Part shown: one piece after another, positions 7,737-15,648 of the stretch
Layout of the letters: the number at the start of each line of letters is the position of its first letter
How positions within the stretch are numbered: the stretch's first letter is position 1
Virus record (IMG/VR): IMGVR_UViG_3300025151_004699
Span: 1-31,476 of that record
DNA: 31,476 nucleotides
Source of the DNA: a virus
Reading direction: 5' to 3' (one strand)
Translations under genes and position numbers: made by a program
The notes under the pieces: model-generated
What the model was told of the DNA's origin: nothing
Databases searched by the model: none
Seen by the model: only the letters and a program-made list of their open reading frames with translations

Positions 7737-8633
7737 TTATTTCCTTATCTGGTGTAGTGGCGTTTTTTTTGTTTTAGACATATCGTCTCCAAGCCAGCCG
7801 CTGCTGTCCAGATTAGATATCAATTCTTTGTTCACTTCATCAATAGTCATTGTTGAATTGTCCATAATTAGATCACACGCACTAATCACAGGATCTGCGT
7901 CTTCGCTAGAATGACTATCTTCTTTAACGTTCCTAGCAAGACCTACACACATACTAAGATCTCCCCAGTATTCTTTGATCTTTAAAAGTTCGTCTGTAAA
8001 TCTCATATCGTCAATTACTGCTAGAAGAGGTTTTTCTTGATCAATTTTTTTTATAGTTCTGTTTATCCAAACAGGTTCCCAGATTTTACGCATAACATCT
8101 GTCCCAAGAAATTGCATAAACTCGCGTGCAGTCATTGGTCCGGGTTCATGATGGGTCAGTTTATAATAATCTGATGGAAATCCATGAGGATCAAGACTAG
8201 CTTCTTGCACGTCACCGAAAATGTCTCCTGTGCTATCGGTAACAACTCCCGGCATATTCTCCCACAGCAAATGCTCCTGCACTTGGTTCTTCTGCTCGTC
8301 TGTTCCAAAGCAGCACTCATGAGGAATGTCGAATAGCTCTACACATATTTTTTTTAGTTCGCTTGCAAAGCTATATCTTTTTACAAATGGAAACATAACG
8401 CCTTCTGCCCAATGTAAAAATTCTCCATCTCTTCTTGAGATGTCTAGTTTAAGAAAGCTGTCTTCTTCTTTGCCGTCTTCTCCCACACCAGCATTTACAA
8501 ATAGTTCTCCTTCGTTTGTTATTACAAAGTCTTTAATTATATCAAAACATCTCATTTGATATCCATGAAGAAAGTTGCAAAGCGTAGATTTGCCTGATTG
8601 TTTTCTTCCGGCAATGGCTAAAACTCTAGTCAT
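7737..8633 (-). CDS. Deoxynucleoside monophosphate kinase-like P-loop protein
   Basis: This 298-residue protein opens with a P-loop, RVLAIAGRKQSGKSTL (G9 to T17). It has the features of phage deoxynucleotide monophosphate kinases: YSFASELKKICVELFDI, then GPMTAREFMQFLGTDVMRKI, EPVWINRTI, and LLAVIDDMRFTDEL. The family phosphorylates dNMPs to dNDPs in the cytoplasm, restoring precursors from degraded host DNA. Here it would work with the ribonucleotide reductase and dUTPase encoded upstream. It is somewhat longer than typical members (about 240-250 residues), with an acidic insert around residues 40-65. Its ATG overlaps the primase stop (ATGA). The P-loop and family are clear; the nucleotide preference is not. 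Confidence 0.85.
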   Translation of the reverse strand: MTRVLAIAGRKQSGKSTLCNFLHGYQMRCFDIIKDFVITNEGELFVNAGVGEDGKEEDSFLKLDISRRDGEFLHWAEGVMFPFVKRYSFASELKKICVELFDIPHECCFGTDEQKNQVQEHLLWENMPGVVTDSTGDIFGDVQEASLDPHGFPSDYYKLTHHEPGPMTAREFMQFLGTDVMRKIWEPVWINRTIKKIDQEKPLLAVIDDMRFTDELLKIKEYWGDLSMCVGLARNVKEDSHSSEDADPVISACDLIMDNSTMTIDEVNKELISNLDSSGWLGDDMSKTKKTPLHQIRK

Positions 8634-9742
8634 ATTCTTATTGTCTCCAAGTCACTTAGTTGTGGATCTAATTCTAAACGTAATTCCTCAATAGACATGT
8701 CTCCCACATCTTTTGCTGAGATTTTTGGTCTATAGTAGTTGAATCTTCTTCCTGCCTTTTGAACTATCTGATTGGCGGCTTTTTTACCCGCATCGTCATA
8801 ATCTGTAAGTATTATAAGATTCATAACCCCGACCTCTTCTAGTAAAACTAACTGGTCGTCACTTAAAGCAGAACCAAAAATGCTTACCGAGTTTCTGTAT
8901 CCAGATTCGTACATTCTCCATACATCGCCCTGCCCTTCTAATATAAACAAAGTTGGATATTTAAACCCGTCTTCCATGAAATCTTTCGCAATATTTATTC
9001 CATATAGCGAATTTTTTTTAAATCCTTTACTGTGCAGCCATTTTTGCTTAGATTTTTCTGTTTTATCTCTTCCTACGCAACCAAGATAGTTATAGTTTAT
9101 GTCATAGATAGGAACGACTGCCCTGTTATGCATAGGCTTTCCAAACTCTGAACAGTCGCCAACATCAAACATGGTTAGAGTTTCTTGTTTATACCCTCTA
9201 TTTATGTAATAAGAAGATGGTATATCTAGTTTTTCTTGGATGCTTTCTCTAGAAAACTTTTGCTCTGGGCTAGTGTATTTCTTTTGAAAAAGTTCTAGCA
9301 GTTTTGACTTTGTATTTTTTACACGGTTCGTCTCAGAAGGCTCTATCTTTGACTTTCCTAAAAACTCTAAACAAAAATTAAAAGCCTCATTTAATGAAAC
9401 GCTATTTCCAGACTGATAAGATAATACGCCTCTTACAAATCCAAATATGTTTTCTTTCCACTCTTCTTCGCAATGACAGGTCCAACAGTTCCAGTTTCCT
9501 TTTACTGTTTCCCCATCCGTAAATATGGTACAACCTTCTGGACTGTCGCCGCCATGTACGGGACAGGGAAAAGAAAACCTGTTATGGTATTCTACGTATT
9601 CTACACCTAGTCTATCTAGCAGTTCTTCTATTCTTTCAGAAAGAAGATCACAGACTCTAGCTAGTTCAGGCTGGGATAAGGTCTTCTTCTTGTTCTGTTT
9701 CAAAGCCTTCTTCTCTTGATCTTGCATTATTGTATATCTCAT
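8630..9742 (-). CDS. dnaG: DnaG-type DNA primase (CHC2 zinc finger plus Toprim)
   Basis: This 370-residue protein is a compact DnaG-like primase. The zinc-binding domain has C60, H63, C86 and C89 (FPCPVH ... NCWTC). The Toprim catalytic domain shows LFILEGQGDVW with E269 and LIILTDYDDAG with D314, D316 and D317. It lacks a helicase domain and the DnaB-binding C-terminal domain is short or absent, as in many phage primases. It makes RNA primers at the fork with the DnaB encoded upstream. The ATG at 9742 is followed by another in-frame ATG at 9727, and neither has a convincing SD. Either way it overlaps the dnaB 3' end by 62-77 bases, the longest overlap in this window. Confidence 0.9.
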   Translation of the reverse strand: MRYTIMQDQEKKALKQNKKKTLSQPELARVCDLLSERIEELLDRLGVEYVEYHNRFSFPCPVHGGDSPEGCTIFTDGETVKGNWNCWTCHCEEEWKENIFGFVRGVLSYQSGNSVSLNEAFNFCLEFLGKSKIEPSETNRVKNTKSKLLELFQKKYTSPEQKFSRESIQEKLDIPSSYYINRGYKQETLTMFDVGDCSEFGKPMHNRAVVPIYDINYNYLGCVGRDKTEKSKQKWLHSKGFKKNSLYGINIAKDFMEDGFKYPTLFILEGQGDVWRMYESGYRNSVSIFGSALSDDQLVLLEEVGVMNLIILTDYDDAGKKAANQIVQKAGRRFNYYRPKISAKDVGDMSIEELRLELDPQLSDLETIRI

Positions 9743-11114
9743 CTCTGCTTAAACCTTCTTCAATTCTACCAATAGACCCAAACATTTTTATACTGACATA
9801 GTTTCCGTCCTGCATCCCCTCGCCATGCCTAGTTTCTACTGTCACAATCTTTCTGTCTCCATTTCGCACGTTATCTTCTGCCATTTCTTCGTCAGATTTA
9901 CGCTTAAAGATTGAAAAACTTGTACACAGCCAAACAAGTCTGTCTGATCCAGATATAACGTCTGTAGTCTCTTTAGTAATCCCGTCTCTGTTTAGCTGCA
10001 CAAAGGCCAAACATGGCACATCATATTTTACCATAAAGTTATGAAGCTTAGTAATCTGAAATCCTAAAACTTGAAATTCTGCAACATTGTTAGAGATAGC
10101 GCTAGAGTCCATGAGTTTCAAGTAGTCGTAAATTATGGCACAGTCGTTTGTTTCACCGTTTTCATCAAATCCGACATGTTGATATATCCATTTTCTCATT
10201 ATTCCAAGTATGTTTTCAAACGGTTGACCAGAAATATTTATGTAGTGATAAGGTATAGTCTTTAGCTCTTCTGCCGCTTTAACAACTTTCTCTTTTTCAA
10301 TTTCGTTTTCTGTAAATTTTCCCGTTGATATCCTTTTGGTTTCTACGCCGCTTAGACAAGCAAGCATCCTGTTCCAGTGGTCTTTTTTTGACATCTCTGT
10401 GTCTAGCACCAAAACAGGAATATTTTTCTTGGCTATGTTTACGGCAACGGAATCTCCAAACATAGATTTACCCACTTTAGGACGAGCAGCAATAAGATCT
10501 ACGCACTTTCTCCTAAGACCTCCACCGATTGCTTGATCGTATCTGTCAAAGCCTGTAGGAATACCAACAAAATCTGAAACGTTTTCTGAAAGGTATTCTA
10601 GATAATCGTCAATATCGTCGCCTATAAGTTCTGTTTTATTTCCAGAAGATTGATAAACGTCTGCTGTGGCGTCTAAGATAGGACTCTCTACTTTGGATAT
10701 GAGGTCCATTACATCTTCTTCGCCAGTTATGTTGTCTAGATCTTTTGAACATAGAGATATAGTCTTCTTAAAGTCTCTAGCTAGTTTTAACTTGGCAAGT
10801 TTTGCAGCGTGAGCTTGTGCGTTTTCTTTGTGTACGGGAAAGTTAAACAAAGACCTAACGAACGATATCTCTTCTTTTGTGTTTATTACATCTTCCATGC
10901 CTAAACTATTTGCGGCAGACAGTATAGAAGAAAGTTCCACTTTGAGATTTTCAGATACGACTTTATATATGCAGCTAAAGATCAACTGATTCATGTCGTC
11001 TGTAAAATGGCTCTCTTCTATGAAATCCATTTCAAGATAAGAATCTAATCCAAATTGACAAAGGGAAGATAATACCGCTCTTTCAGAAGCTAAGTCTTGC
11101 AAGTTTTTTTTCAT
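9666..11114 (-). CDS. dnaB: Replicative DNA helicase, DnaB family
   Basis: This 482-residue protein matches DnaB in domain order. An N-terminal helical domain (ERAVLSSLCQFG ... FTDDMNQLIFSCI) is followed by a linker and a RecA-like motor. The motor has Walker A ARPKVGKS (about 210-217), the DTEMSKKDHWNRMLA block, Walker B AIIYDYLKLMD, and the late AFVQLNRDG and SGSDRLVW motifs. It is a hexameric 5'-3' helicase that unwinds the fork and works with primase. I set the start at the ATG at 11114, eight codons inside the longest frame, because a strong GGGGGAGG (11124-11131) sits 9 bases before it and the ATG forms an ATGA overlap with the preceding stop. Confidence 0.92.
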   Translation of the reverse strand: MKKNLQDLASERAVLSSLCQFGLDSYLEMDFIEESHFTDDMNQLIFSCIYKVVSENLKVELSSILSAANSLGMEDVINTKEEISFVRSLFNFPVHKENAQAHAAKLAKLKLARDFKKTISLCSKDLDNITGEEDVMDLISKVESPILDATADVYQSSGNKTELIGDDIDDYLEYLSENVSDFVGIPTGFDRYDQAIGGGLRRKCVDLIAARPKVGKSMFGDSVAVNIAKKNIPVLVLDTEMSKKDHWNRMLACLSGVETKRISTGKFTENEIEKEKVVKAAEELKTIPYHYINISGQPFENILGIMRKWIYQHVGFDENGETNDCAIIYDYLKLMDSSAISNNVAEFQVLGFQITKLHNFMVKYDVPCLAFVQLNRDGITKETTDVISGSDRLVWLCTSFSIFKRKSDEEMAEDNVRNGDRKIVTVETRHGEGMQDGNYVSIKMFGSIGRIEEGLSRDEIYNNARSREEGFETEQEEDLIPA

Positions 11115-11533
11115 CTGTTGCTGCCTCCCCCTGCACATCTAAAGCAAACATAAAACTCTCTTAAAAATTGAGGATGCACCATTTCTGACTTTCTGCAATG
11201 ATTACAGACTTGCTCAACCTTTTTAAACTTAGGTCTAGATCTAGTAGAAAGAACGATTTCTGGAGTCTTGTTTGCTTCATTCTTATGCTCTGTTCCATCG
11301 TCTACAAAAAGATTCTCTCTTTTTTTTACTTCCACCTGAGTAGATTTTTGTTTAGGCTTATCTCTTTTCATTGTGAAATCGTCTGACGCTATTCTTTCTT
11401 TTGGAGGCTTAGTTTCTTGCTTTGTTTTGTTGACATCCCTTAGTTCATCTGTTTTTGAAAGCTTACTTACAAGTTCAGCTTTTTGTTCTTCTGTCATCAT
11501 ATTCAATAGTGTTTCTACAATGTCTTCGCTCAT
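11111..11533 (-). CDS. Zinc-ribbon protein of unknown function upstream of dnaB
   Basis: This encodes 140 residues. The N-terminus is a short helical acidic segment (MSEDIVETLLNMM then EEQKAELVSKL). The middle, about 35-100, is a lysine- and glutamate-rich, probably disordered linker. The C-terminus is a compact zinc ribbon with C110-x2-C113 and C130-x2-C133 (VCNHCRK ... YVCFRC), ending in a glycine-rich tail. I know no specific family. It sits between a 154-aa gene and dnaB, overlapping both by 4 bases, which suggests a function at the fork such as helicase loading or single-strand DNA contact. A transcription role is also possible. Only the zinc ribbon is evident from sequence. Confidence 0.75.
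   Translation of the reverse strand: MSEDIVETLLNMMTEEQKAELVSKLSKTDELRDVNKTKQETKPPKERIASDDFTMKRDKPKQKSTQVEVKKRENLFVDDGTEHKNEANKTPEIVLSTRSRPKFKKVEQVCNHCRKSEMVHPQFLREFYVCFRCAGGGSNR
11124..11131 (-). promoter_or_regulatory. Ribosome binding site setting the dnaB start
   Basis: GGGGGAGG on the minus strand ends 9 bases before the ATG at 11114. It lies inside the last codons of the preceding zinc-ribbon gene. It supports this ATG over the in-frame start eight codons upstream, which has no comparable site. Confidence 0.7.
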
Positions 11534-11994
11534 TGTTTTCTCCTAGCCATATTCGTTAGTATTTCTGCCATCTTAATAATTCTGCTGTTTTTACCTTCTA
11601 ATGTCCTGACTCTAGCCTCTGCGTGATTTTTGACTTTCAATATTTCAGAAGCTAGAGGGTTTTCTTTGACTGCTGCAAAATACTTTTGCTGCCACTTTGT
11701 CCAACCGTCTCCGTATTGGTTCATCGTGCTACCTATTATAAACCAAATAGAAGAATCTGCCCACTCTAAAGCGTTTTTTTCTTTGGCTAATTGTGTTTCT
11801 ATATACTCTGCATAGGCATATAGTCTAAAGCTGTATATGTTACATTCTTCCGAAGTTAAAGATTTCATGTCGTCATAGTCAGCATTTAAGATTGTAACAA
11901 TTTCTTTTGGAGCGTTTACCTCTACTAGGTATTTAGAATCTTTCCAGTCTTCAATAGATTGTAAAAACTCATTTAATCTTTCTTCGCCACTCAT
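11530..11994 (-). CDS. Unrecognised 154-aa protein in the recA-dnaB cluster
   Basis: This encodes 154 residues, mostly helical: ERLNEFLQSIEDWKDSKYL, then SEECNIYSFRLYAYAEYIET, and a basic C-terminal helix ending NMARRKQ. A central stretch rich in tryptophan (EWADSSIWFIIG, then GDGWTKWQQKYF) is distinctive. There is no signal peptide, metal site or nucleotide motif. It has SD GAGG before the ATG and overlaps the nuclease gene by 26 bases and the zinc-ribbon gene by 4. Similar small helical proteins occur beside phage replication genes, but I cannot name a family. A structural role in recombination or helicase loading is a guess from location. Confidence 0.75.
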   Translation of the reverse strand: MSGEERLNEFLQSIEDWKDSKYLVEVNAPKEIVTILNADYDDMKSLTSEECNIYSFRLYAYAEYIETQLAKEKNALEWADSSIWFIIGSTMNQYGDGWTKWQQKYFAAVKENPLASEILKVKNHAEARVRTLEGKNSRIIKMAEILTNMARRKQ

Positions 11995-12364
11995 CTATAT
12001 CCTCATTGTAGTTAAATTCTATAAATCTTATTTCGTTTACTTCGCACCACTCCGATTTTTTTCTATCTCTAGCCTGCGCCCTAAAAAAAGAAAGCTTATC
12101 TTTGAAGTGAAACTTGTTAAACTTAAAATGCTGCTGACCATGAACCTCAACTATCAAATTACGACTTGGAACAAATAAGTCTGCTCTAAGCATAGAGTTT
12201 TTCATAGTTTTAGTACCGGGTAGAGAAACTTCTTCTAAAACTGTGTCATGGGGGAATATTTCATCTAGTAGTAGCTTCGCTTTCGTGTGAAGCTTAGACC
12301 TTCTTCCTCCCCCAGACTTAGGATTCCATTTATACTCTTTTCCGTCTAGTCCAAAAACTATCAA
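11969..12364 (-). CDS. Probable PD-(D/E)XK or Vsr-like small endonuclease
   Basis: This encodes 131 residues. The core RADLFVPSRNLIVEVHGQQH (D62, E73, H75, Q77) resembles the catalytic hairpin of restriction-like endonucleases of the Vsr type. It is preceded by an acidic EE pair (44-45) and followed by a basic helix (FFRAQARDRKKSEW). The usual lysine after the second acidic residue is replaced by histidine, as in some Vsr-like enzymes. The likely role is cutting branched or damaged DNA during recombination, given that recA lies directly upstream. The only plausible start is TTG at 12364, overlapping the recA TGA (TTGA); there is no ATG before residue 54. Fold assignment is moderate and the substrate unknown. 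Confidence 0.68.
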   Translation of the reverse strand: MIVFGLDGKEYKWNPKSGGGRRSKLHTKAKLLLDEIFPHDTVLEEVSLPGTKTMKNSMLRADLFVPSRNLIVEVHGQQHFKFNKFHFKDKLSFFRAQARDRKKSEWCEVNEIRFIEFNYNEDIDEWRRKIK

Positions 12365-13455
12365 GACAAAGATTCCAATATCATGCTTTTGAGAATAGTT
12401 ACCAGTTCTGGATGGTCAGAGATAAAGTTGTACAGTTTTGACTGACCCTGAAACTTAAACGCTTTTATTATAGCTTCGTCATCGTTTATGTCCACGTCTG
12501 GATTTATTTTTTTAACTATGTCCTTTTTCATCAATAAAAACGGACAAGAAATCCAAGCGCCAGCCTTGTCTATAAAACCTAAGTCTAGGGCTAGTTCTAT
12601 GATCTCTTGAGTTTTATCAATACCTCTACCATACCTGATATAGCTTTGAACGTTTCCTCCGGGTGGTCCCATAGATGAGCATATGATGCCCCAGTTTATT
12701 TGCTGACCTATCCTCTTTCCGTTTTCGTCGTCCCAATATTTTATAGCTGGACAGTCTTTTCCACCGTTTCTTATCTCCATTCTTGTATCAGCTTGATACT
12801 GAATCTTGTTTCCGCCATCTGCCATTTTTGCCTTACCAAAACCAGAAGTATTGGCGATGTAATGAGTGATCGCGATTATTAAACCCCGTTGTCTAGGAAG
12901 TAGTTGTCCCATCTTCTTTGTAAAAATACTAAGTATTTTAGGAAGTCCAGCACGACCGGGACTAAAATCGTTGTCTAGTTCTTTTTCTGGGATAAGAGAA
13001 GAGATGGAATCAATGATAAGGACCGCACCATGATTGTCTGGATGGCTCATCATTAGATACCCCCACTCTAAAAACTTTTCCGCTGGGATTGGCTTATCCT
13101 CTGGAGCCATGATGGACATCTTTTCAGGATCTAGACCATCTACCTGAAAATTCATATCCTTAAACCTTCCTTCTGCGTCAATATAAATTACATTCCTGCC
13201 CATTTCTTGGCAGTTGCAGGCTATTTGCATTGCGGTAGTTGTTTTACCAGATTTTGGATCTCCCGTCAACGTTACCCAGCTACCCTCTTTGATACCACCG
13301 CCTAGCGCAATATCAATAGCAGGGCTAACGGGTATAACTTCGTATCCACTTTTTTCTTTTAATACCTCTGCTCCAGTCTTAATAATCTTTCCGTACCCCT
13401 TAGCGTCTTTTTTTAGATACTCAGGAATACTATCTTTTTTTATTGTCTTTCCCAT
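12361..13455 (-). CDS. recA: RecA-like recombinase
   Basis: This 364-residue protein has the RecA core: VIPVSPAIDIALGGGIKEGS, Walker A GDPKSGKTT (65-73), Walker B AVLIIDSISSL (about 144-154), and the loop region PRQRGLIIAITHYIANTSG. It would catalyse homologous pairing and strand exchange on single-stranded DNA coated by the phage SSB, supporting repair and recombination-dependent replication. The C-terminal region, with KINPDVDINDDEAIIKAFKF, is not the acidic tail of cellular RecA. The divergence suggests a phage lineage. The ATG at 13455 has AAGGA 7 bases upstream and lies within the last codons of the upstream 164-aa gene. The RecA/UvsX superfamily is certain; closeness to RecA proper rather than UvsX is my reading of the Walker A region. 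Confidence 0.9.
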   Translation of the reverse strand: MGKTIKKDSIPEYLKKDAKGYGKIIKTGAEVLKEKSGYEVIPVSPAIDIALGGGIKEGSWVTLTGDPKSGKTTTAMQIACNCQEMGRNVIYIDAEGRFKDMNFQVDGLDPEKMSIMAPEDKPIPAEKFLEWGYLMMSHPDNHGAVLIIDSISSLIPEKELDNDFSPGRAGLPKILSIFTKKMGQLLPRQRGLIIAITHYIANTSGFGKAKMADGGNKIQYQADTRMEIRNGGKDCPAIKYWDDENGKRIGQQINWGIICSSMGPPGGNVQSYIRYGRGIDKTQEIIELALDLGFIDKAGAWISCPFLLMKKDIVKKINPDVDINDDEAIIKAFKFQGQSKLYNFISDHPELVTILKSMILESLS

Positions 13456-13924
13456 CTATGTTCCTTAGTTTTGAAAATAGAGAATTATTCTTAGCCTTTG
13501 TCTTTTTAGGCTTAAACACTAACTCTTTTTTAGGTTCTTCTTGCTTTGGTTTTGGTTTAAGGTTTTGAGATTTTAACATTTCAAAACACTTTGCCACGCC
13601 TTCGTCTACAAAATTCAAGGCCAAAACAAATTTCTTAGACTTATGTAAAAATCCTAGCGAATAGATATTTTTTCCGCTAGGACTATTTAAGTACCTAACC
13701 AGAGCCGTTTCATTATACTTCTTAATGAGTATGTTTGCAACCCTTATATTGGTTTGGTACTGTTCTTTTTGTGATTTATTCCAAAACTTAAATTCAAGAC
13801 TACCTTTGTTTTCTCTTTCACGCTTTCTTAAACATACAAGTTCTGCACAGTATTGTGCAGCGTTACAAGGTTGACCCGTCGATAAACTTTTGTAATTCTG
13901 GGTTTTTGAGTTTTTCTGATCCAT
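13430..13924 (-). CDS. Unrecognised 164-aa basic protein upstream of recA
   Basis: This encodes 164 residues. The central part has a helical region starting GQPCNAAQYCAELVCLRKRE, then LEFKFWNKSQKEQYQTNI, ALVRYLNSPSGKNIYSLGFL, and a lysine- and proline-rich tail (KPKPKQEEPKKELVFKPKK). The pattern resembles a conserved phage protein type found beside replication and recombination genes that I cannot name. It overlaps the upstream gene by 62 bases with no clear SD before its ATG, so translation probably depends on coupling. It overlaps recA by 26 bases. The basic tail suggests nucleic acid binding, but this is inference. Confidence 0.68.
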   Translation of the reverse strand: MDQKNSKTQNYKSLSTGQPCNAAQYCAELVCLRKRERENKGSLEFKFWNKSQKEQYQTNIRVANILIKKYNETALVRYLNSPSGKNIYSLGFLHKSKKFVLALNFVDEGVAKCFEMLKSQNLKPKPKQEEPKKELVFKPKKTKAKNNSLFSKLRNIDGKDNKKR

Positions 13925-14378
13925 TTTTAAAAATCATATATTCTAAGTTTTGTTTGGTCACTGCTCTAACTTGATTAAATTCTTCAAGCTCGTTTATAGG
14001 CCATGTGTATTTTTTCACATCTATCCAAGAGCAACAGTCTCTTAAAAGAGAAACAGTTAGAGTTTGAAAAGATTTAGAGTGGTCCCCTGTCATAGACTGT
14101 TCTTTTGCTATTCCTCTCATGACGGATATTCCGTCTAGACCTTTTTCATCTTCAAAGAAAACTAGCTTAGGTGTTCCAACCATGTGTAGTTCTACTTTTG
14201 TTATGAAAACGTCGTTGGTTTTGCAATATTCTGAAAGTCTCACCCAAGGATTGTCTAAGTCTGGCCTGTCGTAATCACCGTAAACATCAATACCATTTGA
14301 TAATTTTATTTTCCAACTAATCATTACTTTTGATCTAGTTAGATTTTTCATGTACTGATCTCTGTGTGTACAAATCAT
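13863..14378 (-). CDS. Unrecognised 171-aa protein
   Basis: This encodes 171 residues, probably alpha/beta: SWKIKLSNGIDVYGDYDRPD, VFITKVELHMVG and PKLVFFED read as strands, and QTLTVSLLRDCC and LEEFNQVRAVTKQNLEYMIF as helices. A start at the ATG at 14378 is preferred over an internal ATG near SWKIK because AAAAGGA lies 6-7 bases upstream and the upstream stop is 1 base away. No metal or nucleotide motif is visible. It lies between small unknown genes and recA. Function unknown. Confidence 0.68.
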   Translation of the reverse strand: MICTHRDQYMKNLTRSKVMISWKIKLSNGIDVYGDYDRPDLDNPWVRLSEYCKTNDVFITKVELHMVGTPKLVFFEDEKGLDGISVMRGIAKEQSMTGDHSKSFQTLTVSLLRDCCSWIDVKKYTWPINELEEFNQVRAVTKQNLEYMIFKNGSEKLKNPELQKFIDGSTL

Positions 14379-14379
14379 A

Positions 14380-14712
14380 TCAGTCCTTTTTTATAATATG
14401 AATCATTCCCTTTTGTCTTTTAGGAGCGCTCCTGTTGAAACTTCTAGCTTCATCGCCTCTGCTTGATGCTGCTTCTGTCATTACGGTAACTCCTTGTTTT
14501 TTGTTTTTAGCAAACAAACTAGACGTGCTTCCTAGCCTTTCTTTTGGCTCAGGAGCGGGTTGATCGGTAGGCTGTTTAATTAAACTAGACACAAACTTGT
14601 GTACTACATGAACAGATCTGTCCATATCATCTGCCATTATTGTAGATGTACTGTTTAGGTAATTTGCCTCAATGTAAGCTTTTTCTTTTTTAGAAAGTGG
14701 ACCCTTTTTCAT
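14380..14712 (-). CDS. Small protein with a possible helix-turn-helix N-terminus
   Basis: This encodes 110 residues. Residues 1-45 (KKGPLSKKEKAYIEANYLNS, then TSTIMADDMDRSVHVVHKFV) read like a compact helix-turn-helix: a start resembling LSxxExxYIxxN, a short turn, then a recognition-like helix with VHVVHKFVSSLI. The remainder is proline-, serine- and lysine-rich and probably disordered, ending KRQKGMIHIIKKD. A DNA-binding regulator or sigma-like accessory is the best guess, in keeping with its place just after the promoter-like region near 15670. SD GGAG precedes the ATG. Confidence in the gene is good; the HTH reading is tentative. Confidence 0.62.
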   Translation of the reverse strand: MKKGPLSKKEKAYIEANYLNSTSTIMADDMDRSVHVVHKFVSSLIKQPTDQPAPEPKERLGSTSSLFAKNKKQGVTVMTEAASSRGDEARSFNRSAPKRQKGMIHIIKKD

Positions 14713-15045
14713 TTAATTCTCCATAGATAATCTTCGGGATCTTGTAAAATATGTTCTGTTTTTTGTTTGTAAATATTTAACATAGTTATCAAAACATTTT
14801 GCATTTACCCTTCTTTCAATAAACGCTCTACGTTTTATTTGAGAAATATTTTTGTCGTTTGAGTGTGGATCTAATAGCTGACCTCTATGCATTTTTATAA
14901 AATAAAACGCAGTGTTTTCGCCTCTGTCTTTATCAAAGGTCATTTTAGCTACACAATTCTGTGAGTTTTTTTCTGTTAAAATTTTACCATTTTCATCATA
15001 TAAAAATCTAACTATTTCTTTATCTTCAAAATCTTTATCGTTCAT
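14713..15045 (-). CDS. Unrecognised 110-aa basic protein
   Basis: This encodes 110 residues. The N-terminal half is acidic (NDKDFEDKEIVRFLYDENGK) and the C-terminal half strongly basic (KRRAFIERRVNAKCFDNYVK, then RTYFTRSRRLS). The first part, NCVAKMTFDKDRGENTAFYF, could be two strands. The basic half could bind nucleic acid. The ATG at 15045 has GGAG upstream and overlaps the preceding gene by 11 bases. No family recognised. Confidence 0.65.
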   Translation of the reverse strand: MNDKDFEDKEIVRFLYDENGKILTEKNSQNCVAKMTFDKDRGENTAFYFIKMHRGQLLDPHSNDKNISQIKRRAFIERRVNAKCFDNYVKYLQTKNRTYFTRSRRLSMEN

Positions 15046-15283
15046 TCATCTTCTCCAACATTGTTACTAAATTTTTAACACAATCTGCTTCTGTTACTCC
15101 AGAAACACATATCTGTAATTTATTTGATATTCCGTATTTTTTTAAAGCCTCGTTTCCTAATACACAACTATCTAAGTTGCCGTTTTCTAGCATCCTTCTA
15201 ATATCAACCTTCATGGTTACGGTTGCGTGATGTGGCTGTTGGGATCTAGGAAGATCGTTTGGTATTTCATCTATAAAGGGCAT
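15035..15283 (-). CDS. Small unrecognised protein after the FmdB-like gene
   Basis: This encodes 82 residues starting MPFIDEIPNDLPRSQ. The ATG at 15283 overlaps the FmdB-like stop as TGATG and is preferred over the TTG one codon upstream. A strand-like segment ATVTMKVDIRRML is followed by a helix near GNEALKKYG, a strand KLQICVSG, and a final helix VKNLVTMLEKM, suggesting a small alpha/beta domain. Function unknown. It is the second gene in the transcript that would begin at the promoter near 15670. Confidence 0.65.
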   Translation of the reverse strand: MPFIDEIPNDLPRSQQPHHATVTMKVDIRRMLENGNLDSCVLGNEALKKYGISNKLQICVSGVTEADCVKNLVTMLEKMNER

Positions 15284-15624
15284 CAATCACCATCCTTAAT
15301 CCATTTGACTTTTTGTTGTGGCGTCATCTTGTTTATTTTTCTTCTTTGGGCAGATACTTCCCTATGCTTGTTATGCAAATCCATATTGTTTGCTTTATTT
15401 TTATCTTCTAATTCATATCTACCCATATTCCTTGTATTCTTGTCTGCCTGCTGTCCTAAAGTCTTCACTTCTCCTCTAACAGAAACGTGGGGCGCATTTA
15501 TAAAGACTTTTTTTAGGCTCTGCTCTTTACAAAGCGGACAAGTGTATGTACTTGGTTCTGATGGCCCCTGTACAATTTCAGTATAGTAAGCGCAAGGTTC
15601 GCATTCAAAATCATATGTCGGCAT
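15283..15624 (-). CDS. FmdB-type zinc-ribbon protein
   Basis: This encodes 113 residues. It begins MPTYDFECEPCAYYTEIVQG and has a second knuckle CPLC, giving C8-x2-C11 and C29-x2-C32. This is the zinc ribbon of FmdB-family small proteins, which start MPxYxYxCxxCG. The C-terminal part is charged and helical (RYELEDKNKANNMDLHNKHR) and ends in a basic segment. FmdB domains are widespread, often called regulatory, without a proven function; in phages they may bind DNA or RNA polymerase. The start is the ATG at 15624 because GGAGG (15630-15634) precedes it by 5 bases; the longer frame starting at 15645 has no such site. It follows a promoter-like element and hairpin. Confidence 0.8.
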   Translation of the reverse strand: MPTYDFECEPCAYYTEIVQGPSEPSTYTCPLCKEQSLKKVFINAPHVSVRGEVKTLGQQADKNTRNMGRYELEDKNKANNMDLHNKHREVSAQRRKINKMTPQQKVKWIKDGD

Positions 15625-15629
15625 TTTTT

Positions 15630-15634
15630 CCTCC
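15630..15634 (-). promoter_or_regulatory. Ribosome binding site setting the FmdB-like gene start
   Basis: A full GGAGG on the minus strand, 5 bases upstream of the ATG at 15624. It decides between this ATG and the in-frame ATG seven codons upstream at 15645, which would place the SD inside the gene. Confidence 0.75.
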
Positions 15635-15648
15635 GTTCTAGTCAAGAA

